NCBI GenBank assembly: GCA_003415625.1
Contig: PYIU01000002.1
Coordinates: 2,914,001 to 2,978,000, forward strand
Source: Aquanectria penicillioides
Taxonomy: Eukaryota > Ascomycota > Sordariomycetes > Hypocreales > Nectriaceae
Direction of reading: 5' to 3'
Length of the DNA: 64,000 bases
Part shown: piece after piece, positions 47,960-63,588 of the stretch
Numbering within the stretch: position 1 is the stretch's first letter
Layout of the letters: every line of letters begins with the position of its first letter
Translations under genes and position numbers: made by a program
Notes under the pieces: model-generated
Databases searched by the model: none
Told to the model about the DNA's origin: nothing
The model's input: the letters and a program-made list of their open reading frames with translations, nothing else

Positions 47960-48825
47960 ATGGCCGCAAGAGTGCTGTTTTCGCGGGTAACCATCCCTCC
48001 CCGAGCTACCGCAGAGCTTGATGATGCTAATTGATCTCTGCAGCGCTCCATCGCGCCGTTGGCGACGCTGGCCCTCGGTGGCATGGCGTTGACTCCGGCT
48101 ACCGTCCTCGCTGAAGGCCCCAACAAGGACTTCAAGGTCCGTTCCCCCTTCCATAGACGAGCCTAACAAGAGATCTTCCTCGTCTGACACCTCCATAGCG
48201 CAAGCCCATCTACGACGACATCGACGCCCCTCCTCAAATCCCGCACCCGAGACACCACCTCCCGCCGCCCAGCAGCCCAGCGAGCCCGTCCAGGAAGAGA
48301 AGCCGAGGGCCCCTTCGCCCTGACCGGCTGGCCCTTCAGATCGGCAAGGTCCGCATGGCCCTGTACAACTACGCCGTGTGCACCGAGAACAAGGTCAACG
48401 AGACCATGGACTCGGCCTTCAACCTGGAGCAGTCCTTTACCAGCACCATTGCCTCCCTTGCCCCCTCCCGCGAGAGCGGCGAGCAGCTCATGCCCGGCGC
48501 CATCTACGTCCTTGTCGCCGCCATGGCTGGTAGCATTATCACCCGCAACCGTGGAATTGTCCTGCGCGCCACCCTCCCTCTGGCCCTCGGCATTGGCGCT
48601 GGCTGGGCCGTCATCCCCGTTACCATGCGCAACATCTCTGACCTGACCTGGAAGTATGAGCAGAGGTTCCCCGTCATCGCCGAGTCTCACATCAGGATGC
48701 GTGACAGTGTCGTGCGCAGCGTAAGCTTTGCCAAGGTTCACACCGAGGTAGGCAAGCAGTACGTTGAGGACAAGGTCACAGGCGCACGAGAGGTCGTTGA
48801 GGGCTGGGTCCAGAAGGGCAAATAG
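47960..48825 (+). CDS. MICOS complex subunit of the MIC26/MIC27 (ApoO) family, with a compensated frame shift
   Basis: Inner-membrane protein of the crista-junction (MICOS) complex. Exons 47960-47986, 48044-48136 and 48199-48825 give 248 residues. The N-terminus (MAARVLFSRRSIAPLATLALG) suits mitochondrial import with a hydrophobic segment. ApoO-family parts: NLEQSFTSTIASLAPSRESGE, then PGAIYVLVAAMAGSIITRNRG with a Gly-rich membrane hairpin, then LPLALGIGAGWAVIPV. The frame is open throughout, but the stretch 48240 to about 48322 reads as a His/Arg-rich peptide. One base earlier it reads PAPETPPPAAQQPSEPVQEE, the Pro/Ala-rich linker expected in this family. So one base seems lost near 48240 and the frame is restored near 48318-48328. 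A naive translation is wrong for about 27 residues there. Confidence 0.85.
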
Positions 48826-49201
48826 AGAGAGGTATGAAAAGCGGAGCTGTATCATCACATAGAGAATTCTGAACAATGTTCATTTGTATCACAACATGGA
48901 CCTCCCTTCCCCAGACAGTCGCAACTGCGGCCCTCTGAGATATAGCTTTTGGGGGGGATCACCAAGCCCTTGACGCTTCATCATGTCAGGCTATGTTTTA
49001 TTTTGTTTGTATTGATTGATAGGCATGCACCCTTATATGGAAGTGATTCGAGATGCTGTGACTCCTGACAGCAGAATTCTTGACCTCTATGTCCCTTTGT
49101 CCCACCCCTTTAACTCCTCAAATGTGAAATGAGATTCCGTAACAAAACCAGGTCCCGAACAACGACCCTATCTTGTGATATTGATTGTTGTTTGATCCTG
49201 C
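48826..49201. other. Convergent spacer between MIC26/27-like gene and DUS2
   Basis: 376 bp expected to carry both 3' UTRs. AT-rich with a short G run at 48951-48957. No other structure seen. Confidence 0.5.
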
Positions 49202-54197
<4,996 letters not shown>

Positions 54198-57100
54198 ATG
54201 GAGAATGAGGTACCCGCCGTTCAGGTCCCCGATGGCCGCGCCTCGAGGAGAGACCGATTAATGGGCAAGCTGTTTGGTGCCAAAGATCGCAAGATCACCG
54301 AGCAACAATCCGCCGCCAATGTCGATGCCTTCCTCCACAGCTCCTCCGACAACCTGACTGTCACCCACGCTCCTCCTCCTCCTCCCCCGTCGTCGCTACC
54401 CAAGTTGGCCAAGCTCGACACTACCTCCATCTCCCGCTATCCACAAGCCCTCGCTGTCAACCAGCAGGCCCAACAGAACCGTCCACTCGCCCCAGGCTCC
54501 CGTCCCGAGCCAAAAGGGTCTGCCCGATCGCCGCGGCCGAATAGGAAGGGTCATTTCGTTACGTTCGCTGACGCACAACCTGATGTTATTGGCGAGGGCG
54601 GTGACGAGTCCGAAATCCCCGTATCCGAAATCTCAAAGCGCAAAAAGTCCCGTCCGCCTCCGCCTCCCCCGCATCGTCAGAATGCTTATCTGCCAGGGCG
54701 GCCACCACCTCCTCCAGTCGATACTGGGTCGCCTTCAAAACCCGATTTCAAACCCAAGGCCTTGTCTCGGACCCAAACTGGATTCTCGTCTATTTATGAA
54801 CCCGACTCAGACAGCGAGCCTCAGATCGACGCTGAATCCAAGTCGGACGAGCTTAGCTCGGCCGGCTCAGCCCCCAATTACGGTCCCAGTTACTTGCTTC
54901 CCAAGCCCAGGTTCCTAGGCCTAGCTGCAAAGCAGGATGACAATAGAAGGTCGTACATAGAGATTCACTCAGCTGAGATGCGCGAGGCTGAAGGCAGGGC
55001 CTTCGCCGAAGCTGCTCGAGTTGCCAGTGCTACGTCGGCCACGTCGCACAACTGGGACGATCCACCCTCCGCCGAACCTCCATCCGCCTCGTCCCCAACC
55101 TCCATCCGACGGAGAATCCCTTCCCCAGAAGTCCAAGCTCCGAAACAGAATCTAGAATACAGCCCGGCCTCCGTTCACTCCAACTCCTCCAGCACGTACT
55201 CCCCGGCTACTGAATCCGAACAACTCTCCCGGCAGACCAGCATCGCTTCGCAAGTATCGCGACAGGCCAGTCTCGCCAGGCCTCGGGAAATGCGTGAGCC
55301 TCCTATGGCTGCTCGTTCGGCATCTGTGAGACTCAATGACGCAGTGTCAGCCGACGAGGCCCTTAGTGCCTTTGTTTCGAGGACAAGGCATCTCTTTGAG
55401 CTTTTCCGACTGCATGCTGAATCAGTGAAGCCCCTAATGACGTGCTCATTGAAGGAATGCGCTCGTGGGGCTCTTTGGTGGTTTCTCAAGGGCCGAATGG
55501 GATTGGAGACGGCGGTTCGAGATCGTCCAAAGTCGCCTCAGGGCCAGATGCAAAATGATCGAGATCGACAACAGGCATATGCCAACTTGGCGAAGGGCTA
55601 TTGGCTATGCGAAGATGTTGTACATGAGGTTGCTCAGTCGCAGGGACTACCGCCGGATCCCGAAGTCATTGAGGTCAACCAGGCTCTCGTGTCTGCCCTG
55701 AAAAAGCTGTCCATGTCTATGAAACGCAATGGCTTCTTACCTCCGGAGGACGCATTCCTGCCCCAAACAATTGATAAATCTATCTGGTTGGAGTACCCGC
55801 CTCTGAGTCAGGACATGATTGCTCTTCTTTCGGGACATTGGGGTGCGGGCATGACCGCCATGACGAACCCAATGTCAAATCTCCGTCTCTTGGATTCATT
55901 GCCTGTGGGCGATAACTCAGATAATTTCAGTTACGGGAGGGTACAGGCAGATGTCTATCTAATGGAGCAGGGCCAGGAATCACATAAACTATACTTTCCA
56001 TGCATGGTCTCCATGGTCCGGCCTCTGAAGTCCCTCGGTCTCGTATTCGTCCTTGCAAGTCAGAACGGCCACATGCAACTAGCCATACAAGAAAACAAGA
56101 GTGTGGGTCCTGTTTGGGAAGATGTTCGTTGGAGAAACGAGACGTGTACGCTTGACGTGAAGCTCCGTCGCGGCTTTTGTCTTGCTGTCCAATTTGTTCA
56201 GCAAGATTACAGGCTGCTGTGGAACATGTACGACTTCGGAACCAAGATCCAGACTTCCATATTCCCCCGAAGCGACGAGAACATGGTTTTCCGAACAACC
56301 CTCCGCTCCTTCCAGTACATGGATGCAGACCCTCAATCCCGCCAGTTCCCGAAAGAAGCTGTATCGCAATGTGATGTGGCTTTGTTTGAGAAGCAGTTCA
56401 AAGAGAACAGTCCCTCGGGGCTGCGGGTTTGGCACCTTGGCTTTAGAATTGCGGTAGTAACCGGGCCGCGCACGAGGACACTGAGCGGTGTGAGCCACAT
56501 GTACTCGCCATCCCAGCCCATTCAATTCGGTTTCTTCCGTGGTGACAAAGATGCCCCGTCTCTATCAATCAAATTCGACAATGGGAAATCCAAGGGACGA
56601 ATGGTATTTGTTTTTAGCGAGGAGAAGGCCAGAATCAAGTTTCACTCGCTCATTACAGGCACTGCTCTCGATCACGACGAAAAGATTTACGCCGACGTAC
56701 CCATCAAGAGCTACGGCGTTTCCCAGAGCTTACGCGAACCATTTGGAATGGCCCCATTCAGTCGTATGCCGTGGAAAGCAGCTAGGGTGGTCAATGATGA
56801 ATATGGCGGAGACCTCCCACCTACTGTCCTTGCTGACCGACTAAAGGTTGTGCTCGAATATCAGAATGGCAATGTGACGGACAGAATCAACGTCGCGCCT
56901 GGAGAGTTAAGAGTCAGACTGGAGGTGTCGAATGCCAAAGTCTTCCGAGTTCTACGTCAGCCGCAGAAGGATATCACCCTGTCGGTTTCAGAAGCACAAG
57001 TTCCCAAAGAACTTCCGCGAAACATGGCGGACGCACTCCAGCTCCTACAGCACAACCAGACGATCCGATCGTTCGAGTTCAACAACCTCAAGGACCTACA

Positions 57101-57650
57101 CGACTTCCAATTTGCCATGACAGGCTTCGAGGTCATTTTTGATGCGCTTGCAGTAACATTTGCCATATCGCGACGACGTATGGTGGTGCCGATCCATAAA
57201 AAATGGGAGGCAGGGTACACCCGCATCCAGGTGGTGAAGCAGGAGGACAAGCAATTGCAATTGTTGGCCTTCTTTGAAGACTTCCACCATGGGCACTGTA
57301 TGAACTTCGTCCTGAAGGGCACCGACATATATGAGGGCTTTCAGCGAGGCAGCAAGTCGGGTATTAAATTTGTTGACGCCAAATTCCCTCTCCCACGGTT
57401 GCCTGCGGATAAGGATGGCGACTACGATGACATGGCATTTGTCTGCCTTGATCTGCCGGATCTGCCGGGAGAACATGATGATATCTCCATAATGTTCGAG
57501 AAAGAGTCAGGTGAGTATCAGGGTCGAGTGTCCAGTGAGGGGCTTACGACAAGTGCTAACCAAGTTGGAACAATAGACCGAGATGCCCTCAGCGCAGTCC
57601 TGCCAGCACCGATCAAGGGTTCGGCAAAAATGTCGTCACGATTGAAATGA
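54198..57650 (+). CDS. Large uncharacterised conserved-looking fungal protein (1128 residues after splicing)
   Basis: I do not recognise the family. Exons 54198-57510 and 57577-57650. Residues 1-400 are disordered with poly-Pro runs (APPPPPPSSLP, SRPPPPPPHRQ, GRPPPPPV), possible SH3 or profilin ligands. KLFGAKDRKITEQ near the start is basic. From about 400 the chain is folded: DEALSAFVSRTRHLFELFRLHAESVK, LKECARGALWWFLKGRMGLE, then a long beta-rich region (VQADVYLMEQGQESHKLYFPCMV; SIKFDNGKSKGRMVFVFSEE; FAMTGFEVIFDALAVTFAISR) that could contain PH-like or other sandwich domains. It has no signal peptide or membrane segment. The last intron is 66 bp, a multiple of three, and stop-free, so retention would add 22 residues. 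No frame break in 3.4 kb, unlike several neighbours. Such architecture suggests a cortical or signalling scaffold; this is inference. Confidence 0.8.
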   Translation: MENEVPAVQVPDGRASRRDRLMGKLFGAKDRKITEQQSAANVDAFLHSSSDNLTVTHAPPPPPPSSLPKLAKLDTTSISRYPQALAVNQQAQQNRPLAPGSRPEPKGSARSPRPNRKGHFVTFADAQPDVIGEGGDESEIPVSEISKRKKSRPPPPPPHRQNAYLPGRPPPPPVDTGSPSKPDFKPKALSRTQTGFSSIYEPDSDSEPQIDAESKSDELSSAGSAPNYGPSYLLPKPRFLGLAAKQDDNRRSYIEIHSAEMREAEGRAFAEAARVASATSATSHNWDDPPSAEPPSASSPTSIRRRIPSPEVQAPKQNLEYSPASVHSNSSSTYSPATESEQLSRQTSIASQVSRQASLARPREMREPPMAARSASVRLNDAVSADEALSAFVSRTRHLFELFRLHAESVKPLMTCSLKECARGALWWFLKGRMGLETAVRDRPKSPQGQMQNDRDRQQAYANLAKGYWLCEDVVHEVAQSQGLPPDPEVIEVNQALVSALKKLSMSMKRNGFLPPEDAFLPQTIDKSIWLEYPPLSQDMIALLSGHWGAGMTAMTNPMSNLRLLDSLPVGDNSDNFSYGRVQADVYLMEQGQESHKLYFPCMVSMVRPLKSLGLVFVLASQNGHMQLAIQENKSVGPVWEDVRWRNETCTLDVKLRRGFCLAVQFVQQDYRLLWNMYDFGTKIQTSIFPRSDENMVFRTTLRSFQYMDADPQSRQFPKEAVSQCDVALFEKQFKENSPSGLRVWHLGFRIAVVTGPRTRTLSGVSHMYSPSQPIQFGFFRGDKDAPSLSIKFDNGKSKGRMVFVFSEEKARIKFHSLITGTALDHDEKIYADVPIKSYGVSQSLREPFGMAPFSRMPWKAARVVNDEYGGDLPPTVLADRLKVVLEYQNGNVTDRINVAPGELRVRLEVSNAKVFRVLRQPQKDITLSVSEAQVPKELPRNMADALQLLQHNQTIRSFEFNNLKDLHDFQFAMTGFEVIFDALAVTFAISRRRMVVPIHKKWEAGYTRIQVVKQEDKQLQLLAFFEDFHHGHCMNFVLKGTDIYEGFQRGSKSGIKFVDAKFPLPRLPADKDGDYDDMAFVCLDLPDLPGEHDDISIMFEKESGEYQGRVSSEGLTTSANQVGTIDRDALSAVLPAPIKGSAKMSSRLK

Positions 57651-60600
57651 GTAAATGTCGAATTTAACGAGGGAGAGTGCCGCTGTGAAATAAAACAATA
57701 GGCAATGAGTTGGAGGGGATGTGAAGACTAAGGGGATATACCCAGCGGCCTGGTGCGCGGAGGAGAAGCAAAGCAAGGTTGTGGTCAGCAACATTATTAG
57801 TTCCAAATATCCACCGGGGGTCCGGAGGGTATCAAGAGGCCGAGAAAGTAACGGGGCTAGCAGTGCCAAGATGTGAAGAAGTCGGCAGGCAGACGGATCC
57901 TCGGGCTCGACGGATAGTATGTGAAACATCCCAAGCCGGACGGAGTTTGGCGATACATCATCCGCGGCGTTATAGGGGCGTTTGAATATGCATAGCAAAG
58001 AGTTTGGGTTAAAGAAGGGCGGGGGATTCGGGTACAGCCATGGGCACGAGGACGGCCAGGGAGGAGGAGGAGGAGGCGGCGTGTCAAGGATGGTGTTGGA
58101 GCAAGCAATTACCGGCGCGGCCGGGAGGCACGTGCTTTCAGAGCTGCGTTGTATGCAGGGCGCCCCGGATCCCACTGCAGGATATGTAGATAATGGCTCT
58201 GTGTAGGCATTTCCAGCCCTGGAGGTTTTGAGAGAGGGGACCATCAGTGAAGGATGCTGCCTCTGGATGGTGGGGTGTGGGAATGAAAAGAGCTACATAG
58301 AAAAAAAAAAAACGGATGATAGATGGTAGGAGACATCTTAAACTAGATTCCCTCCCTCCCCTATTTACATGCTCGCCCAACTGCTCGCCTCCCAGTCAGT
58401 CATGTCTCGGTTGGGGCCCGTGAGAGGGATTGAGCTAGTCCCGGAGATGGAGATGACAGGATGGCGATGGATGCGGCATGTCTCTCTCTGTCGGTTGGCG
58501 GCGGTGGCATGCGGTTTAAGGGGCATGCGAGAGGTGTGGATGGTGCATGGCCCGACACAACATCAAAAGCCGCATCGCAGACTCTGGTTCCCTGTCTTTT
58601 GTGTGTACCAGATCCATAGTCTGAGGCCAGTGGAGGGCGTCGTCGTCGAGATAGGACGCACGGGGTCTAGCGAGTGGTAGAGGAGCCCCAGACATGCCGA
58701 TGCCTCATGGCGCCGCCGGGCGGGCCTTGGCTTTTTGCCGGTGGGGGTCGGGGCAGGGCCCGGGCTTTCATGACGAATGTGAGGTCACTGATTTGACGAC
58801 ACAGATGTCCAAAAGAGACAGCGGCTGCCGGGTTCGTTGGAATAGCGGTCCATGACGCATGATACCATGAGCTGGAGACAGACATACAGGTAAGCAAGTA
58901 CAGTAGATATGGCATCTGCAGATTGCATTGGCCAGCGAAATGGGATTGCAGGCTGGCTCGGGGCCAGGTTGGGACAGGGACCTGAAGAGGTGAGAGCTAA
59001 CTTGGGCAGCTACAAAACCAAGTGCGGGGATGACGAGGTTATTGGCTATTGGATACGACGTCATCCATTTAACTTACCTTACCACGGTCTACCCCGCCAT
59101 GACTCAGGTGTCGCCATCTCCTAGAGTTAATTCCTTCAGGGTTGAGTCTGAGCCATCATGACGATCCGACGACAGGTCATGACGACGGGGAGGCAAGGTA
59201 CCGCCCCCTCATGATGCCTGTGCACCCGCGATGCCGCTCCTCCATCCCCAGCGAGTACGGTACCTAATGGCAAGGTGCCTGCTTGGTCTTCCACCGCACA
59301 GAAGCAGAAGTAGCAGCAGTGACGGACAATCCGGTCGACAAGAGAGGCAATTAGCCCTGGATGCATGAACCCTCGACTCGTCGACTTGGTGTGTTGGTCC
59401 CTGCCTGGCCCCAGTGCCCGTTTCCAGCGTCTCATCCCCACGTGCATCTGTCCATCTAATTCCAGACTGACGGCAGGCCAAGACGATGCATGGATGATGG
59501 CATGCACAGTGTTTATGCTTCGTACAGTAGGTACACCTCCTCTAGCTCATTACCTTATTCTCCTTCTTTCTTTTTATTAACATTTTTTTTTCCCTCTCAT
59601 TTCCTTTTGGGTTCTCAACTTGTCAGCTTATCAGCCTTCGCCACTTTGCCTCCTGCCCAAGCAAAGCAACTGCCAAAAGGGAGAGGGGAATGGAGGGGGG
59701 GATGTAATGCGACGTGATGTAAGACGGGGCCGAGGCGGAAGAGTTATCGAGCAGAGTAGGGATAATCGTGTATAGATAAGTCGAGAGTGAGGCCGGCGGA
59801 GTACGGTACCATCCATTCAGCTACTTACCTACCTACCAACCTACCTAACTTCCTGCCAACCGGTCTGTCTGCCCAAAGGGACCTGAAGTAACACTGAAAG
59901 GTCATGTGGTGAGGCTCCTCACTCTATGTTTTCTTGGCTCATTGCGCCTAGCCTTCTTTCACACCATTTTACTTTGCGTGTAGTTGTCTGGCCGCCCTGC
60001 TTGGATGCCCATAGTTACCTGGATTAGTGGTACTTGCCCCAGAGCCCCCCGGGCTCCATCCTCTCCTCCCACCCTCCCGTCGTCCAGCCCGTCACCCCCC
60101 GGTCCGACTCTAATACGGATAGAGAGGGATGGATACCAGTGCATGCAGTCCCGGCCAAGGTCAGGCAACCAAGCAGGTAGAAACGGGCAAGACAAGGGCG
60201 TGGCTCTCGGCGGTCGAGGCAGGCAGGTACTTGGCGCGTATGGAGTACATGGTCTCTGCGGCTACCCACCAACTACTGTACTAGTGATAATGACCTTGAG
60301 CCCATCGCCGTCGTCACACCTGTGACCTTTGGCCGCCGGCTCATCCGTTCGTCATCCATTGCCTGCTACGGCTGCAATTCGTTTTACCTCCTCTCAACGG
60401 TTTTTCCAACCCTGTCTCTTTTCTTTTCTTTTCTTCTCTTTTCTCTTCTTCTTTCTCCTTCTCTTCTCTTTAACTCTCTCCCTTTTACTCCCTTCCTCTT
60501 CCTCCTTTCCACTTTTACTTTTCCGTCCGACTTTGTACATCGCGCTCCCGACGACCGAAGCCCACGACGACACCACCACCTATCGACCGACCAGCTAAGC

Positions 60601-61075
60601 TACCCACCCCAACGCTTACCAGAAACGCCTGCCAGCAACGCCGCCCCGCACCCCTCGCACTCGCTCTCCTCGTTCAGGCCGCATCCGCTGCTAGCTGGTC
60701 GGCACACAACTACTCGCGGGCACCCTCTCAATCACAAAAGCATTGATTAAGCCACCAACAAATACGGCAACGAAAGAAAAAAAAAGAAGAAAAGAAAAGA
60801 AAAGAAAAGAAAAGGAAAAAAAGACTCCACGTCAGCGAACGTGTCTCAAGGTCGTCAGTCACTCGAAAGGCACATCAGTCTCAGCAAGCAGGTGCAGCAC
60901 ATCATGGTCATGGGCCTTGTCTCGGTGTCTGGGCGCCGAAGAACTGGCAGCAGTGAGTACAGAATAAGCTCCCCAACTTCCATCATTGCCTGGCTGTCTT
61001 GGTCTGCACGCCTCTTGTTATCCACCCCTCCCTCCTCCTTCCCTGTGCCTGCCTGCCTGTCACAACAATGGCTCC

Positions 61076-61110
61076 CCTTGCCTTGCTTTGCCTTGCCTTG
61101 CCTTGCCTAG
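61076..61110. repeat. CCTTG pentamer array
   Basis: Seven consecutive pentamers, five exact CCTTG plus CTTTG and CCTAG, in the region upstream of the OSH gene. Confidence 0.85.
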
Positions 61111-61277
61111 CGTTGCGTTTTTCTTTTCTTGGTGCCTATCCGAATCATTATCTTCTTTAATCCATTGTCTTGGAGAGAGGGATCTTGAGAGGGAAGAAAA
61201 TGAAAGACCAAACAAAAACCAAAACCAAAACCACCAAGAGAAAGGCAAGAAGGAGAGAAGGAAGGAAAGAGACACAC

Positions 61278-61280
<3 letters not shown>

Positions 61281-61318
<38 letters not shown>
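61281..61318. repeat. (GA)19 dinucleotide microsatellite
   Basis: Nineteen uninterrupted GA units about 280 bp upstream of the OSH start codon; together with flanking purines it forms a long polypurine tract. Confidence 0.95.
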
Positions 61319-61322
<4 letters not shown>

Positions 61323-61594
61323 AAAAGGGAATCCCTTGGGTCAAGTGGCCGGACAGTCTCTGTCTTGTCTTGACGCTCTAGCCCTCTCTGCACTCTCCAC
61401 TCGCTGTCTATTCGCACATTCGCACTTCCCCGGGATGCTCACGCCCACCCACCCCGCCATCTCCGAGTCCTCCGCGAATTGAGCTACCGCCCACGCCTAA
61501 TGGCACTGTACACTAGCCTGGACTTCTCTCCTCCTGCCCCTCTCTCCTCCATCTTTTCCTCCAGCGCGCATCCTGAGTCGCCTCTTGAGTCGCC

Positions 61595-63588
61595 ATGTTG
61601 ACCAACTGGTTTGCCCAACCCGCAGGCGCCCGCTCCTCCGTCGACGAGACGCCCCGTAGCACCGACGCCGACGACGACACCCTCGTCGTCGAGCCCGACC
61701 AGGGCAATGGTGAGTGACCACCGCTCCCCCGACCTCCGACGCCGCTCTCCGCTCTCACGGCGGCTGCTGGCGCATTCGTTCCCGCCGCCTCCTTGACGTC
61801 TCTGGCCCGCGACTAACAACATCAATCCGCTTCCAGTCCTCTCCCACATCATCTCCCAGCTGCGGCCAGGCGCCGATCTCAGCCGTGTGGTTTTGCCGAC
61901 CTTTATTCTCGAACCCCGCAGCATGCTCGAGAGAATCACAAAGTACTTTCCTTTTGCTCCCCTCCCCACCAGTTCCCGTCCCATCCCGCAGCTTGCAAGC
62001 TAACCCAGCTTCCCATAGTTTCATGTGCCATCCTGAGATGCTCCTTCACATCCCCACCATAGATGACCCTGTCGAACGTTTCGTCTCCGTAGTCAAGTTT
62101 TATCTGAGCGGCTGGCATATTCGTCCTCCGTTAGTGCCCACTTAATACCCCCAACTATCGTCATCTTGTTTACCGGCACTGGCTGACCACATGTGCAGGG
62201 GCGTCAAGAAGCCTTTAAACCCATCCTCGGCGAAATCTTCACATGTTATTGGGAATTCGACGACCAGAAGCGTGCATACTACATTTCCGAACAGACCTCT
62301 CATCACCCTCCCAAGTCCAGTTACTTCTACCTAGCCCCTGATCACCACATCCGCATTGATGGCACCCTCAAGCCCCGCAGCCGCTTCCTCGGCAACTCCG
62401 CTGCCAGTCTCATGGAAGGAATTGCGTTCTTGACTCTGCTCAACCGAGGAAAAGATCCCAAGGTTGGAGAAAGATAGTGCGTCAACCTATAATTCTGTTG
62501 TTTTGCTGCCCATGAAGATGACAAGGGTCCTGACATTCCACAATAGCATCCTAACTCAGCCCAACATGTACGCCCGAGGTATTCTTTTCGGGAAAATGAA
62601 GTATGAGCTTGGAGACCACAGTTTCGTTCGCTGCCCAGAGCTCGATCTGGTCGCCGATGTCGATTTCAAGACCAAGGGTTGGGTTGGTGGTACATACAAT
62701 GCAATTGGCGGTTTGATAAAGAGGGAAAGCACAGGAGAGGTTCTGTTCGAGCTCTCTGGGCTATGGAGCGAGGAAATGTTTATCAAGGATATGAGGGTGA
62801 GTGCTGTTCGTCTTTTGCGATGCGACAACGGTGTTCCTAACTCAAGCAGACCGGTCACCGAGAGATGTTTTTCGATGCCACACATGCAAAGCCCACTTCC
62901 CCGCTAGTAAGACCAATCGAGGAGCAGGAAGAGCGAGAGTCTCAGAGGCTCTGGGAAAATACCGCCATGGCCGTTAAAGAGCGAAATCACGAAGTTGCTA
63001 CGGACGAAAAGACAAAGATTGAGGATCGCCAACGCGAAGAAGCAGCAGCACGAGCTCAAGACAACGTCGAGTGGCATCCTCGGTTGTTCCGCCGTGTTCA
63101 GGGCGGCCCCGGTGGCCTTGAAGAAGGGAAGAAGACCTCGAATGGATTATCAACGCCAACATGCAAGTTCCTACACCTATCCCCCTCGAACAGCGCAAGT
63201 CTAACAAGCATGCAGTGATCACACAGCGACTCCCGAGAAGCAGGCCGAACAGGCCATGGCCATTTACCCTATCGTAAAGGGCCAGAAGGCCAACCCACGT
63301 CACGTCATTCCTCCTCACAGTCCTACCTCCGAAGCCAACAAGCAACTTGGACATATCGATGATGAGACCGAGAACCAAAAGACCAAGTTGCCTGAACAGA
63401 AAGCTGACGCTGAGGACAACCTTATTGACTTCGACGACACACCCGCTCAGCAAAATTCTGTCAAGCCCACGCCTAGCCAAGTCGAGATTGAATATTTGCT
63501 CAACTCAACCGGGAAGCAGGCGGAAGGACCGCTCATCGATTTCACTGAAGACCTGAAGAAAAAATTGCCCTCTGACGCGAAGCAATGA
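61595..63588 (+). CDS. Oxysterol-binding protein homologue (Kes1/Osh4-like), two apparent 1-bp losses
   Basis: Lipid-transfer protein exchanging sterol and phosphoinositide between membranes. Exons: 61595-61709, 61837-61942, 62019-62129, 62199-62476, 62547-62796, 62850-63162, 63216-63588; about 515 residues. OSBP core features: [20 protein letters not shown] (lid and start of the fold), the KP.NPILGE-type motif, the family signature EQTSHHPP near residue 142, then [19 protein letters not shown] and [10 protein letters not shown]. There is no PH or ankyrin domain, as in the short Kes1-type proteins, but a C-terminal extension of about 110 residues follows. One base appears lost near 62211-62222 (before ILGEIF) and one near 63122-63130 (before [11 protein letters not shown]). 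With both restored the exons sum to a multiple of three. The last intron (63163-63215) uses a GC donor (GCAAGT). The tail carries LIDFD, matching a clathrin-box pattern, and a second LIDF. Confidence 0.9.

Larger units (their letters stand above)
57651..61594. other. 3.9-kb tandem spacer before the OSH gene
   Basis: No supportable gene. It contains low-complexity tracts: CT-rich 60415-60520, AAAAG units near 60789-60815, CCTTG units 61076-61110 and (GA)19 at 61281-61318. The 3' UTR of the large gene and the promoter and leader of the OSH gene must lie here. Confidence 0.5.
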
